NCBI GenBank assembly: GCA_013202635.1
Contig: JABMRO010000284.1
Coordinates: 1-7,533, forward strand
Reading direction: 5' to 3'
DNA from: Planctomycetota bacterium
GTDB lineage: Bacteria > Planctomycetota > Phycisphaerae > Sedimentisphaerales > Anaerobacaceae
DNA length: 7,533 nucleotides
The position numbers and the translations under genes are program-made. Shown here in pieces: positions 1 through 6,675 of this stretch (the first letter of the stretch is position 1; every line of letters starts with the position of its first letter). The notes under the pieces are model-generated. The model did not search any database. It saw nothing but the letters and a program-made list of their open reading frames with translations, and had not been told where the DNA came from.

Positions 1-397
1 GACTTCTACACGGCAAGTAATTTTTGTAGAAAATTTTTCAGATTCTTAAAAAAAACTGAGGGCACCTCGGAAGCGAAAAAGTTCTGCTGCACGACAGAAT
101 ACAAAAAAATACATTTGTGCTTACTTTCGGTCTCTAAAAATGCCTGTTTGTGGTATCCGAGGTTAGTTTTCATAAACGTTTATTCGCGAAAAAAGGCTCA
201 AAAGTAGAATAGTTTATTGACCGGCAAAGGATTTGTCGGCATAATTAGCGTTTCTGTATCTGCCGGTTTTATTTATAGAAGTTTGTATAGTATGATGCGA
301 AAGGTATTTTTGCAGTGTAAACTGTTATTTGCAGTGTTCCGGTGCATTTTTTTGAAACAGCAAATATGGAGTTAGCCCTGCGAGGTGATTGAGATTT
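1..397. other. AT-rich intergenic region upstream of signal peptidase
   Basis: No convincing gene is visible. Frame 1 is open from the window edge to a TAG at 205-207 (68 codons), but the translation is rich in Lys, Cys and Phe, matches no family I know, and I do not call it. The region holds a sigma70-like promoter (217-245), a dyad between its two boxes, a 10-base direct repeat TTTGCAGTGT at 309-318 and 328-337, and an 8-base inverted pair ACCTCGGA (64-71) / TCCGAGGT (156-163) that may be chance. Confidence 0.6.
217..245 (+). promoter_or_regulatory. sigma70-like promoter for lepB
   Basis: TTGACC at 217-222 and CATAAT at 240-245 each match the consensus hexamers at five of six positions and are separated by exactly 17 bases. 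Transcription would start near 252 and give a leader of about 145 bases before the lepB ATG. The spacer carries a dyad, CCGGCAAA (221-228) and TTTGTCGG (232-239), with one G-T mismatch, so a repressor could bind between the boxes. Secondary -10-like sequences (TATAGT 286-291, TATGAT 291-296) have no good -35 partner. Confidence 0.5.
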
Positions 398-1954
398 ATG
401 TCTTTAGAAAGAGGCGAAAAAAACAGTTCCGAAGCGAAGGTTCGACGCAAGAAAGACAGGGCGGCTGAAATCGCCGACACTTTTGAATGGCTGATAACCG
501 CTTTCATATTAGCCTTCGTGTTCCGTGCATTTGTAATGGAGGCTTTTCGCATACCTACCGGCAGTATGGCCGATACTCTTAAAGGGGCCCATTTTAGGCT
601 TCGATGCCGACAGTGCGGATACAAATACGAGTACGGTTTTAATCCGAGAAAGTATGGATTTCATGAGGATTACGTTCCACGGTCTATAGATCTGCCATCA
701 TATCCTATCACACGTTGTCCAAGTTGTGGCAATTACCGGCGGGTCAGCCGTGCGATACCGGTGGCGAATGGAGACCGAATACTTGTGCTAAAGTGCATTT
801 ATCAGTTCTTCAAACCCAAGCAGTGGGACGTAATAGTATTCAAGAATCCACCCGAGCCGGAGATAAATTACATCAAACGGTTGATCGGCCTTCCGGGCGA
901 AACGGTGCAAATAATCGACGGTGATATCTATGTCAACGGGCAAATCAGCCGAAAACCTCCCAAGGTCCAGAAGGAGTTATGGACACCGGTGTATGATAAC
1001 GATTACCAGCCTGTCAATCCTTTCGAGCCTACTTTTAACCACCATGGATGGGACCAACCATTCGGGAGCGGAAGTTTTCCCAAATGGGAAATTGACAAAG
1101 ACAGTCCCACCTTATTTCACTTAGACAACAGCCCGGCTGATGAAATCAGTACGATGGAATATAGTACATCTATCGGTAATGATTTTAGAGCGACCTATGC
1201 TTATGATGAAGTTGGAGACTATGGCGGCATGCCGTACTGCAGCGACCTGATGGTGCGTTTTTACTGTCTTGCCAGTGATCCACAGGGAAGTATCGGTATC
1301 TCTCTTAGTAAATATGAGACAACCTATCGAGCAAAAGTTTATTTTTCATCGGGAGTAATTGTCGTCACCAAGCAAGAAAAGGGCAAAGAACCAGTAGAGT
1401 TAGCTGGGTTATCAATCAAACCGCCGGCAATGAATAAACATACGCTGGTTAAATTTGCCAACGTTGACCACCAATTGATTTTTCAATTCGGGAGCGAAAA
1501 ATTAACTTATGATCTCGGACGTGGCCTGGGAGACGCCGGCCGGATAAGAACAGATATTCCGCCGCGGCTGGAAATCTCAGGCTCGGGCAAATTGGCGCTG
1601 TCACATGTCGCTGTTTTCAGAGATATTTACTACACCACATCCAAATATGCCAATGGACCCCAAAATGGCAGGGCAATAGATAAGCCTTTTACTTTAGGCC
1701 AGGACGAGTTTTTCGTATTGGGCGACAACAGTCCCAACAGTGAGGACTGTAGGTGGTGGACCAGAGAGGGATTAGCAAATAAGGGTCTTTCACCGTATCG
1801 CGTAGGTATAGTTCCTCGAGATTATCTGGTTGGTAAGGCGTTGTTTGTTTATTGGCCCAGCGGATTCAGGCCGGTCCCTAAATTTCCAATAGGCATTATT
1901 CCTAACATTGGCCGGATGCGGTTTATCTATGGCGGCTCAAATGAAAAACTGTAA
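398..1954 (+). CDS. lepB: Signal peptidase I with zinc-ribbon-like and large inserted domains
   Basis: Membrane serine protease (S26 family) that removes signal peptides from Sec/Tat-exported proteins on the outer face of the cytoplasmic membrane. The 518-residue protein has a Lys/Arg-rich N-terminus, one transmembrane helix (about 29-47), then box B PTGSMADTL with the nucleophile Ser56. Four cysteines follow as CRQCG (70, 73) and CPSCG (107, 110), a zinc-ribbon pattern. Box C is at GD 125-126. Box D is YIKRLIGLPGE with the general base Lys160. Box E is GDNSPNSEDCR starting at 442. Between boxes D and E lie about 245 extra residues, beta-rich in appearance and possibly a LamG/concanavalin-like fold. 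The family is usually 180-330 residues long. Proline is replaced by Asp in SMxPTL, and Ser by Cys in the usual DSR of box E. I chose ATG 398 over TTG 389 because GAGGTGA (382-388) sits 9 bases before the ATG but directly abuts the TTG. Family assignment is firm; the insert's role is unknown. Confidence 0.95.
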   Translation: MSLERGEKNSSEAKVRRKKDRAAEIADTFEWLITAFILAFVFRAFVMEAFRIPTGSMADTLKGAHFRLRCRQCGYKYEYGFNPRKYGFHEDYVPRSIDLPSYPITRCPSCGNYRRVSRAIPVANGDRILVLKCIYQFFKPKQWDVIVFKNPPEPEINYIKRLIGLPGETVQIIDGDIYVNGQISRKPPKVQKELWTPVYDNDYQPVNPFEPTFNHHGWDQPFGSGSFPKWEIDKDSPTLFHLDNSPADEISTMEYSTSIGNDFRATYAYDEVGDYGGMPYCSDLMVRFYCLASDPQGSIGISLSKYETTYRAKVYFSSGVIVVTKQEKGKEPVELAGLSIKPPAMNKHTLVKFANVDHQLIFQFGSEKLTYDLGRGLGDAGRIRTDIPPRLEISGSGKLALSHVAVFRDIYYTTSKYANGPQNGRAIDKPFTLGQDEFFVLGDNSPNSEDCRWWTREGLANKGLSPYRVGIVPRDYLVGKALFVYWPSGFRPVPKFPIGIIPNIGRMRFIYGGSNEKL

Positions 1955-1970
1955 TTATTTGCGGAGGTGA

Positions 1971-1999
1971 ATCCCGTTAGAAATTCTCTCTAACGGGGT
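1971..1999 (+). promoter_or_regulatory. Strong hairpin between lepB and rhamnosidase
   Basis: Arms ATCCCGTTAGA (1971-1981) and TCTAACGGGGT (1989-1999) give an 11-pair stem with one G-U pair and a 7-base loop. No T-run follows directly, so it is a poor intrinsic terminator. The left arm can instead pair over all 11 positions with a second copy, TCTAATGGGGT (2026-2036), which covers the rhamnosidase ribosome binding site. GGAGGTGA (1963-1970) directly precedes the hairpin but has no properly spaced long reading frame. It could be a cis-regulatory leader or a dispersed palindromic repeat. Confidence 0.5.
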
Positions 2000-2025
2000 C
2001 AATATAGCACAAATAAGACAATTTT

Positions 2026-2045
2026 TCTAATGGGGTGAACAAATG
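2026..2045 (+). promoter_or_regulatory. Rhamnosidase ribosome binding site inside a repeated 15-mer
   Basis: GGGGTGA (2032-2038) lies 4 bases before the ATG at 2043 and is the only reasonable Shine-Dalgarno sequence for this start. It is part of TCTAATGGGGTGAAC (2026-2040), which matches TCTAACGGGGTCAAT (1989-2003) at 12 of 15 positions. Both copies can pair with the arm at 1971-1981. Confidence 0.6.
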
Positions 2046-4805
2046 AAAAGTAAACTTTTTACGACCATCTTGGCAGGAATGATACTGGTTTCGGGCGGAT
2101 GTGAGGTTATAACACAAAGCAGTATTATCTCCGGCGGCGTTGCAGTAAGGGAATTACGCTGTGAGTACCGTGTCAATCCTCTGGGTATCGACGTAGTTAA
2201 GCCGCGGTTAAGCTGGATTATGGAATCCAGCCAGCGGAGCCAGGTGCAGAGCGCCTATCAGATTTTGGTGGCCGATAGCGAAGAAAAGCTCAGGCGTAAT
2301 CAAGGTGGGCTTTGGGACAGCGGTAAGGTCGAGTCCGGGCAGAGCAATCAGATTGTATATAAAGGTGAGCCTTTGAAGTCTCGAATGCGCTGTTATTGGA
2401 AGGTGCGAGTGTGGGACAGAGACGGCAAGGCATCTGACTGGAGTGAGCCGGCTATGTGGACGGTCGGACTGCTTAAACCGAGAGACTGGCGGGCGAAATG
2501 GATAGGTTATGACGAGGAGCTGCAGAACTCCGACAACAAGGAAAAGTCAGACCCAAACGCCCTTGTTTTACCTCCGCCGCCTTATCTGCGCAGGGCCTTT
2601 CTGGTCGGTCGGCCTGTGAAGCGTGCGGTGGTCTATGCCTCGGCCCTGGGCCTTTATGAGTTGCATATCAACGGCAAACGGGTAGGTGAGGACTACTTCA
2701 CGCCGGGCTGGACCGATTATCCTACGCGGGTGTATTACCAGACTTATGAGGTTACAGATTTGATTAAAAAAGGCAGCAACGCCATAGGTGCGATTCTTGC
2801 CGACGGGTGGTATGCGGGGTATCTGGGATTTGGTCGAAAGAGGGAACACTACGGCAGTGAGCCACGATTGTTCGTGCAGCTCGAAATCGAGTACGAAAAT
2901 GGTCATATACAAAAGGTCGTTACCGACAAGACGTGGAAGGCCAGATACGGGCCTATTCTTGAGTCGGATTTTCTGATGGGTGAAATCTATAACGCCGGCA
3001 AAGAGATGCCCGGCTGGGATACATCGAGCTTCGATGATTCGTCGTGGGCAGCGGCAGCCGTTACAGATAAGAGCGAAGGTGTCGTCCAGTCTTATCCGGG
3101 CGAAACAGTTCAAAAGATTCTGGAAATCAAGCCGAAAAAGGTTACCGAGCCGGAAAAAGGTGTTTATGTCTTCGATATGGGTCAGAACTTTGCCGGCTGG
3201 GTTCGATTGAAAGTCAGTGGAAAGGCCGGGACGAAGGTAGTGCTGCGATTTGCCGAGATGCTCAATCCCGATGGGACAATTTATACTGAGAACCTCCGTG
3301 CGGCTCGCTGCACTGATACTTATATACTCAAAGGTACCGGTAAGGAGTTTTGGGAGCCGCAGTTTACGTTTCATGGTTTTCGGTACGTGGAGATAACTGG
3401 TTATCCGGGCAAACCGGGCATTGATGCGATTACCGGTGTTGTCGTGCATTCGGCTGTACCGATAGCAGGGTCTTTCGAGTGCTCCAACCCAATGGTCAAT
3501 CAGCTCTACAGTAATATAGTCTGGAGCCAGCGGGGCAACTTTATCGAGATACCTACCGACTGTCCGCAGCGTGACGAGCGCTTAGGCTGGACCGGCGATG
3601 CACAAATATTTATCAGCACAGCCACCTATAATATGGATGTGGCGGCGTTTTTCACCAAGTGGCTGGTTGACCTCGAAGATGCACAGAGTGATGAAGGAGG
3701 GTTCCCTGATGTGGCACCGCGTAAGGTTGCTATGGGCGACGGCACGGCTGCGTGGGGTGATGCCGGTGTTATCTGTCCGTGGACGATTTATCAGGTCTAT
3801 GGTGATAAGAGGGTCATCGAAAGACACTATGAATCGATGAAGAAGTGGATAAGCTATTTGAGGAAGAACAGTAAGGATTTGTTGCGTCCGGCCAAAGGTT
3901 ACGGGGACTGGGTTTCTATCGGCTCCAATACGCCCAAGGACGTCATTGCCACGGCTTATTTTGCCTACAGCACGCGTTTAGTTTCGAAAGCGGCGGCCGC
4001 CCTCGGTAAAGATGATGATGTCGGCAAGTATGAAGAACTCTTCGAACAAATCAAGAGTGCTTTTAATAAGGCCTATGTTTCCAAGGATGGCCGCATAAAG
4101 GGAGAGACCCAGACCTGCTATTTATTAGGTTTGTATTTTGATTTACTTCCTGAGGACAAACGTGAGCCTGCTACCCGACATTTAATCGAGGCTATCAGAA
4201 AAAAGGATTGGCATCTTTCAACCGGATTTGTCGGACTGAGTTATCTTATTCCTACTCTCACGCAGACAGGGCATCTGGATATCGCGTATCGTTTGCTCAA
4301 CAACGATACTTTTCCCAGTTGGGGTTACAGTATCAAAAACGGAGCCACTACTATCTGGGAGCGCTGGGACGGCTGGACTGAGGAGAAAGGTTTCCAGACT
4401 CCGGGAATGAATTCATTTAACCACTATGCCTTTGGTTCGATAGGTCGATGGTTGTTCGGGAGTGTTGCCGGTATCGAGACGGACGGGCCGGGTTATAAGC
4501 GAATTATCATTCGACCTCGACCCGGCGGAGGGCTGGACTATGCGAAGGCAAGCTATAAATCCATCCACGGCAAGATTGTAAGCGACTGGAGAATAAAAGG
4601 CGGCAGATTTACTTTGAATGTTACAATTCCTGCCAATACAACGGCGACGGTATATGTGCCGGCCAAAGATATCGAGAGCGTTACCGAAGGCGGAAAGCCG
4701 GCGGCAAAGGCAGGGGCGGTGAGCCTGCTGCGTACGGAGGATGACAGGGTGGTGTTTGCTGTTGGTTCAGGGAATTATCGGTTCGTATCGAAGCTGCCCG
4801 ATTAG
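2043..4805 (+). CDS. GH78 alpha-L-rhamnosidase, putative lipoprotein
   Basis: Inverting glycoside hydrolase that removes terminal alpha-L-rhamnose from polysaccharides or glycosides. The 920-residue length is normal for bacterial GH78. The N-terminus is a lipoprotein signal ending LVSGGC with lipidated Cys20 (Ser at -3 is less common than Leu), so it probably sits on a membrane facing the periplasm or exterior. In order: N-terminal beta domain (about 34-140, RCEYRVNPLG and PRLSW), the rhamnosidase N-domain (about 176-262, ELHINGKRVG and LADGWYAG), a jelly-roll domain (about 360-468, FDMGQNFAGW, FHGFRYVEI), the (alpha/alpha)6 catalytic barrel (about 470-796) and a C-terminal beta domain. The barrel contains CPQRDERLGWTGD at 507-519 with the likely general acid Glu512, and IWERWDGW with the likely catalytic base Glu773. 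The catalytic machinery looks intact. An SGNH hydrolase follows after 82 bases, probably in the same transcript. The exact glycan is not readable from sequence. Confidence 0.95.
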   Translation: MKSKLFTTILAGMILVSGGCEVITQSSIISGGVAVRELRCEYRVNPLGIDVVKPRLSWIMESSQRSQVQSAYQILVADSEEKLRRNQGGLWDSGKVESGQSNQIVYKGEPLKSRMRCYWKVRVWDRDGKASDWSEPAMWTVGLLKPRDWRAKWIGYDEELQNSDNKEKSDPNALVLPPPPYLRRAFLVGRPVKRAVVYASALGLYELHINGKRVGEDYFTPGWTDYPTRVYYQTYEVTDLIKKGSNAIGAILADGWYAGYLGFGRKREHYGSEPRLFVQLEIEYENGHIQKVVTDKTWKARYGPILESDFLMGEIYNAGKEMPGWDTSSFDDSSWAAAAVTDKSEGVVQSYPGETVQKILEIKPKKVTEPEKGVYVFDMGQNFAGWVRLKVSGKAGTKVVLRFAEMLNPDGTIYTENLRAARCTDTYILKGTGKEFWEPQFTFHGFRYVEITGYPGKPGIDAITGVVVHSAVPIAGSFECSNPMVNQLYSNIVWSQRGNFIEIPTDCPQRDERLGWTGDAQIFISTATYNMDVAAFFTKWLVDLEDAQSDEGGFPDVAPRKVAMGDGTAAWGDAGVICPWTIYQVYGDKRVIERHYESMKKWISYLRKNSKDLLRPAKGYGDWVSIGSNTPKDVIATAYFAYSTRLVSKAAAALGKDDDVGKYEELFEQIKSAFNKAYVSKDGRIKGETQTCYLLGLYFDLLPEDKREPATRHLIEAIRKKDWHLSTGFVGLSYLIPTLTQTGHLDIAYRLLNNDTFPSWGYSIKNGATTIWERWDGWTEEKGFQTPGMNSFNHYAFGSIGRWLFGSVAGIETDGPGYKRIIIRPRPGGGLDYAKASYKSIHGKIVSDWRIKGGRFTLNVTIPANTTATVYVPAKDIESVTEGGKPAAKAGAVSLLRTEDDRVVFAVGSGNYRFVSKLPD

Positions 4806-4875
4806 AGTGAAAAAAACATTATGAGCAATAGAATAGTATCGAATGTCGGATACCTGTAGTTATTAAAATGTTTTT

Positions 4876-4890
4876 GGAGGACACAAAATG
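4876..4890 (+). promoter_or_regulatory. Ribosome binding site of the SGNH hydrolase
   Basis: GGAGG (4876-4880) lies 7 bases before the ATG at 4888, a standard arrangement that fixes this start. The preceding gap (4806-4875) shows only a weak 5-base dyad (GTATC 4836-4840, GATAC 4849-4853) and no clear terminator, consistent with read-through from the rhamnosidase gene. Confidence 0.7.
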
Positions 4891-5610
4891 AAACGTAAAC
4901 TTTTAGCCTTGTATATTGGGGTGGTGATTGTATCGGCGATTGCTCCGGCAGTTGGTGCTGAGAAACATTCGGCAGTGGAAGCGGCCCACCGCCATAGCTG
5001 GTGGACTCTTCGGCACTGGGCGGTAAATGAGCGGGTCAGACAGGGTAATGTGGATATGATTTTCATTGGTGATTCAATCACTCATAGCTGGGAAAACAAC
5101 GGCAGGGAAGTCTGGCAGAAATATTACGGGCACCGCAGTGCAGTAAATATGGGTTTTAGCGGCGACCGCACCCAGCATGTACTTTGGCGGCTTGATAACG
5201 GCAATATCGATGGCATTTCGCCTAAAGTCGCCGTGATAATGATAGGGACGAACAACTCGAACCGTGATGATAATACCTCCGAAGAGATTGCCGATGGTAT
5301 GATTGCCATCTGTAAGAAATTGCGGGCAAAGCTGCCGAGAACAAAAATCCTTCTGTTAGCCGTTTTTCCCCGCGCAGAAAAACCGTGCCCTCAGCGAGAA
5401 AAAATTGCCAAAGCAAACAAAATCGCCTCGAAGATTACTGACGGAAGGATGATTCATTACCTGGATATAGGCCCGAAGTTTCTTGAGCCGGACAAATCGA
5501 TTTCGAAAGAAATCATGCCCGATTATCTGCACTTGACTCCAAAGGGTTACAAAATCTGGGCGCAGGCTATAGAACCGGCCGTTGTTAAGCTGATGGGTGA
5601 GAAAAAATAA
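4888..5610 (+). CDS. Exported SGNH/GDSL-family esterase (PAF-acetylhydrolase-like)
   Basis: Serine esterase of the SGNH superfamily, 240 residues. A Sec signal peptide (Lys/Arg start, hydrophobic core, probable cleavage after Ala24 in VGA-EK) sends it out of the cytoplasm. All four SGNH blocks are present: block I FIGDSITHSW with nucleophile Ser63; block II NMGFSGDRTQHVLWRL with the oxyanion Gly (89 or 92); block III IGTNN with Asn122; block V DYLHLTPKGY with Asp212 and His215. The block II wording resembles the platelet-activating-factor acetylhydrolase beta/gamma group, which includes many bacterial carbohydrate acetylesterases. Next to a rhamnosidase, the most reasonable inference is de-esterification, such as deacetylation of a rhamnose-containing glycan, but a lipid or other ester substrate cannot be excluded. 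Fold and catalytic class are secure; substrate is not. Confidence 0.92.
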   Translation: MKRKLLALYIGVVIVSAIAPAVGAEKHSAVEAAHRHSWWTLRHWAVNERVRQGNVDMIFIGDSITHSWENNGREVWQKYYGHRSAVNMGFSGDRTQHVLWRLDNGNIDGISPKVAVIMIGTNNSNRDDNTSEEIADGMIAICKKLRAKLPRTKILLLAVFPRAEKPCPQREKIAKANKIASKITDGRMIHYLDIGPKFLEPDKSISKEIMPDYLHLTPKGYKIWAQAIEPAVVKLMGEKK

Positions 5611-5634
5611 TTGCGACCGGTATAAAAGGGAAAT

Positions 5635-5694
5635 GGTGGGGCATCCATTCTCCGTCCTGGGACAATCGAGACTTCGAAGGATGAAGGCCCCACC
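5635..5694. repeat. 60-base structured palindromic intergenic element
   Basis: Outer arms GGTGGGGC (5635-5642) and GCCCCACC (5687-5694) are perfectly complementary. Inside them ATCC (5643-5646) pairs with GGAT (5679-5682), with GAAG bulged, and TCTC (5649-5652) with GAGA (5668-5671). No T-run follows. The shape and position, 24 bases after a stop codon and between convergent genes, suit a dispersed palindromic repeat or a 3'-end stabilising structure. A 24-codon ATG frame (5633-5707) spans it but has no clear ribosome binding site. Confidence 0.5.
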
Positions 5695-5732
5695 TTATCT
5701 GACTTAATAAACAAATACCGCTCCTTTACAGT

Positions 5733-5763
5733 CGCGGCTCTGTCACAGCCGCGGATCTGTTTT
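5733..5763 (+). terminator. Putative intrinsic terminator after the SGNH gene
   Basis: CGCGGCT (5733-5739) and AGCCGCG (5747-5753) form a 7-pair GC-rich stem with a 7-base loop. It is followed by GATCTGTTTT, a short imperfect T-tract. It would end plus-strand transcription before the convergent repeat-protein gene. On the minus strand no T-tract follows, so a bidirectional role is less likely. Confidence 0.4.
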
Positions 5764-5794
5764 GGAAAACCGCATATATTTTTTATGAATTGTT

Positions 5795-6658
5795 TTATCC
5801 GCCGTTAAGCTCGGAGCAGAGTGTTAGTTTGGCTAATATCTCATTTTCATCGGCCGATGTTATTGGATAGACTTTTCCTCCTGCCTGCGTGTATTTGTTG
5901 CAGAGGTTTTTCCATTCCTTTTCGTGTTTTTCAAAGTAGATTCTGTGATATCCGGGCTGCTGCAGTAAAGACTGCACCTGGTCAAGGTCCCAGTATGTAA
6001 TCAATAGATTTTTGTTTTTGAGCAGAAAGTTAATGTTTATTGTTCTGCCATTTACTTTCAAAATCCCGGTCATTTTAAAATCATCTATATTCCTGCTGTT
6101 AAAGTACCTGCAAATTATATCCTTTCCATCTTGTTCCTTTGCCGTTTTTATTTGTTTTTTGGAATCCCTTTGTATTTTGAGTCTTTCGGCGCGGGAGATT
6201 GGCCTTTGATGGTAACTATTGCTCGTTTTTTCAGACGACCCAGAGGATTTGTAACTACGAGCACAAGAGGGAGTATTGACACTATGGACAATTACAACAG
6301 GAGGATGGCAGATACGATAACGGCTTCTATAATCAGTGTCGGCAATCAACCCGGAATGTTTGTAGTTAAAGGCATAGGGAGAGTAACCAACGTTGTCACG
6401 AATTAAACCGGAATTCTTATGGTTAAAGGCATAAGGAGAATAACGGAAGTCCCTATGGATTAAACCGGAATTCTTATGGTTAAAAGCGTAAGGGGAGTAG
6501 CTATAGTGGCCGGAAATCAAACCGGAACTCTTATGGCTAAAAGCATAAGGAGACCAGCGAGTACGATAACGGACAGAACCATAATCATAAAAGCCGGCTT
6601 TAACTGCACATGGCATAATCGTTAACAATACTATTGCGAACAGCGAAATCCTTTTCAT
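5795..6658 (-). CDS. Exported protein with four 19-residue SPYAF/SGLI repeats
   Basis: I do not recognise this 287-residue protein as a named family. A Sec signal peptide ends at about Ala21 (VKA-GF). Four tandem repeats follow with Ser-Pro at 36, 55, 74 and 93, a period of exactly 19 residues; the pattern is [YW]SPYAF[NS][HY]K[NSH]SGLI plus a variable linker ending in Tyr. Residues 106-150 are Ser/Tyr-rich and low in complexity. A charged, probably helical stretch (156-178) leads to a mixed alpha/beta C-terminal part (about 180-280) with TININF, LLITYWDLDQ and a Trp/Lys-rich helix; Cys183, 253 and 281 lie here. AGGAG 6 bases before the ATG supports the start. The gene is convergent with the SGNH gene and appears monocistronic. 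The aromatic repeats suggest a surface or envelope binding role, but that is speculation. Confidence 0.8.
   Translation of the reverse strand: MKRISLFAIVLLTIMPCAVKAGFYDYGSVRYRTRWSPYAFSHKSSGLISGHYSYSPYAFNHKNSGLIHRDFRYSPYAFNHKNSGLIRDNVGYSPYAFNYKHSGLIADTDYRSRYRICHPPVVIVHSVNTPSCARSYKSSGSSEKTSNSYHQRPISRAERLKIQRDSKKQIKTAKEQDGKDIICRYFNSRNIDDFKMTGILKVNGRTININFLLKNKNLLITYWDLDQVQSLLQQPGYHRIYFEKHEKEWKNLCNKYTQAGGKVYPITSADENEILAKLTLCSELNGG
6326..6553 (-). repeat. Four tandem 57-base in-gene repeats
   Basis: Units read on the minus strand lie at 6553-6497, 6496-6440, 6439-6383 and 6382-6326, the last being degenerate at its end. The second and third units are almost identical over the SPYAF...SGLI part, with only a few base differences, and share the plus-strand string CCGGAATTCTTATGGTTAAA. 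This suggests duplication within the gene, with the repeat length held to a multiple of three. Confidence 0.8.
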
Positions 6659-6675
6659 TTTATTCTCCTTTGATT

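Noticed and set aside
1..207. Open frame from the left edge to TAG (68 codons, plus strand)
   Set aside because: The translation is dominated by Lys, Phe, Cys and Ser in AT-rich DNA and resembles no protein family I know. It could be the tail of a gene, but composition argues against it.
389..397. TTG start for signal peptidase at 389
   Set aside because: It directly abuts GAGGTGA with no spacing; ATG 398 has a 9-base spacing and gives a normal N-terminus.
1967..1993. 8-codon GTG mini-ORF after lepB as a real gene
   Set aside because: Too short, and its ribosome binding site overlaps the start; kept only as part of the possible leader.
1971..1999. Hairpin as the lepB intrinsic terminator
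   Set aside because: The stem is strong, but no T-run follows; the nearest (2021-2026) is more than 20 bases away.
2568..3449. 293-codon minus-strand frame inside the rhamnosidase gene
   Set aside because: It is antisense to a protein with intact GH78 motifs; the translation is rich in Arg, Ile and His without recognisable domains.
5633..5707. 24-codon plus-strand frame spanning the 60-base palindrome
   Set aside because: No ribosome binding site, and the sequence is explained by the inverted repeat.
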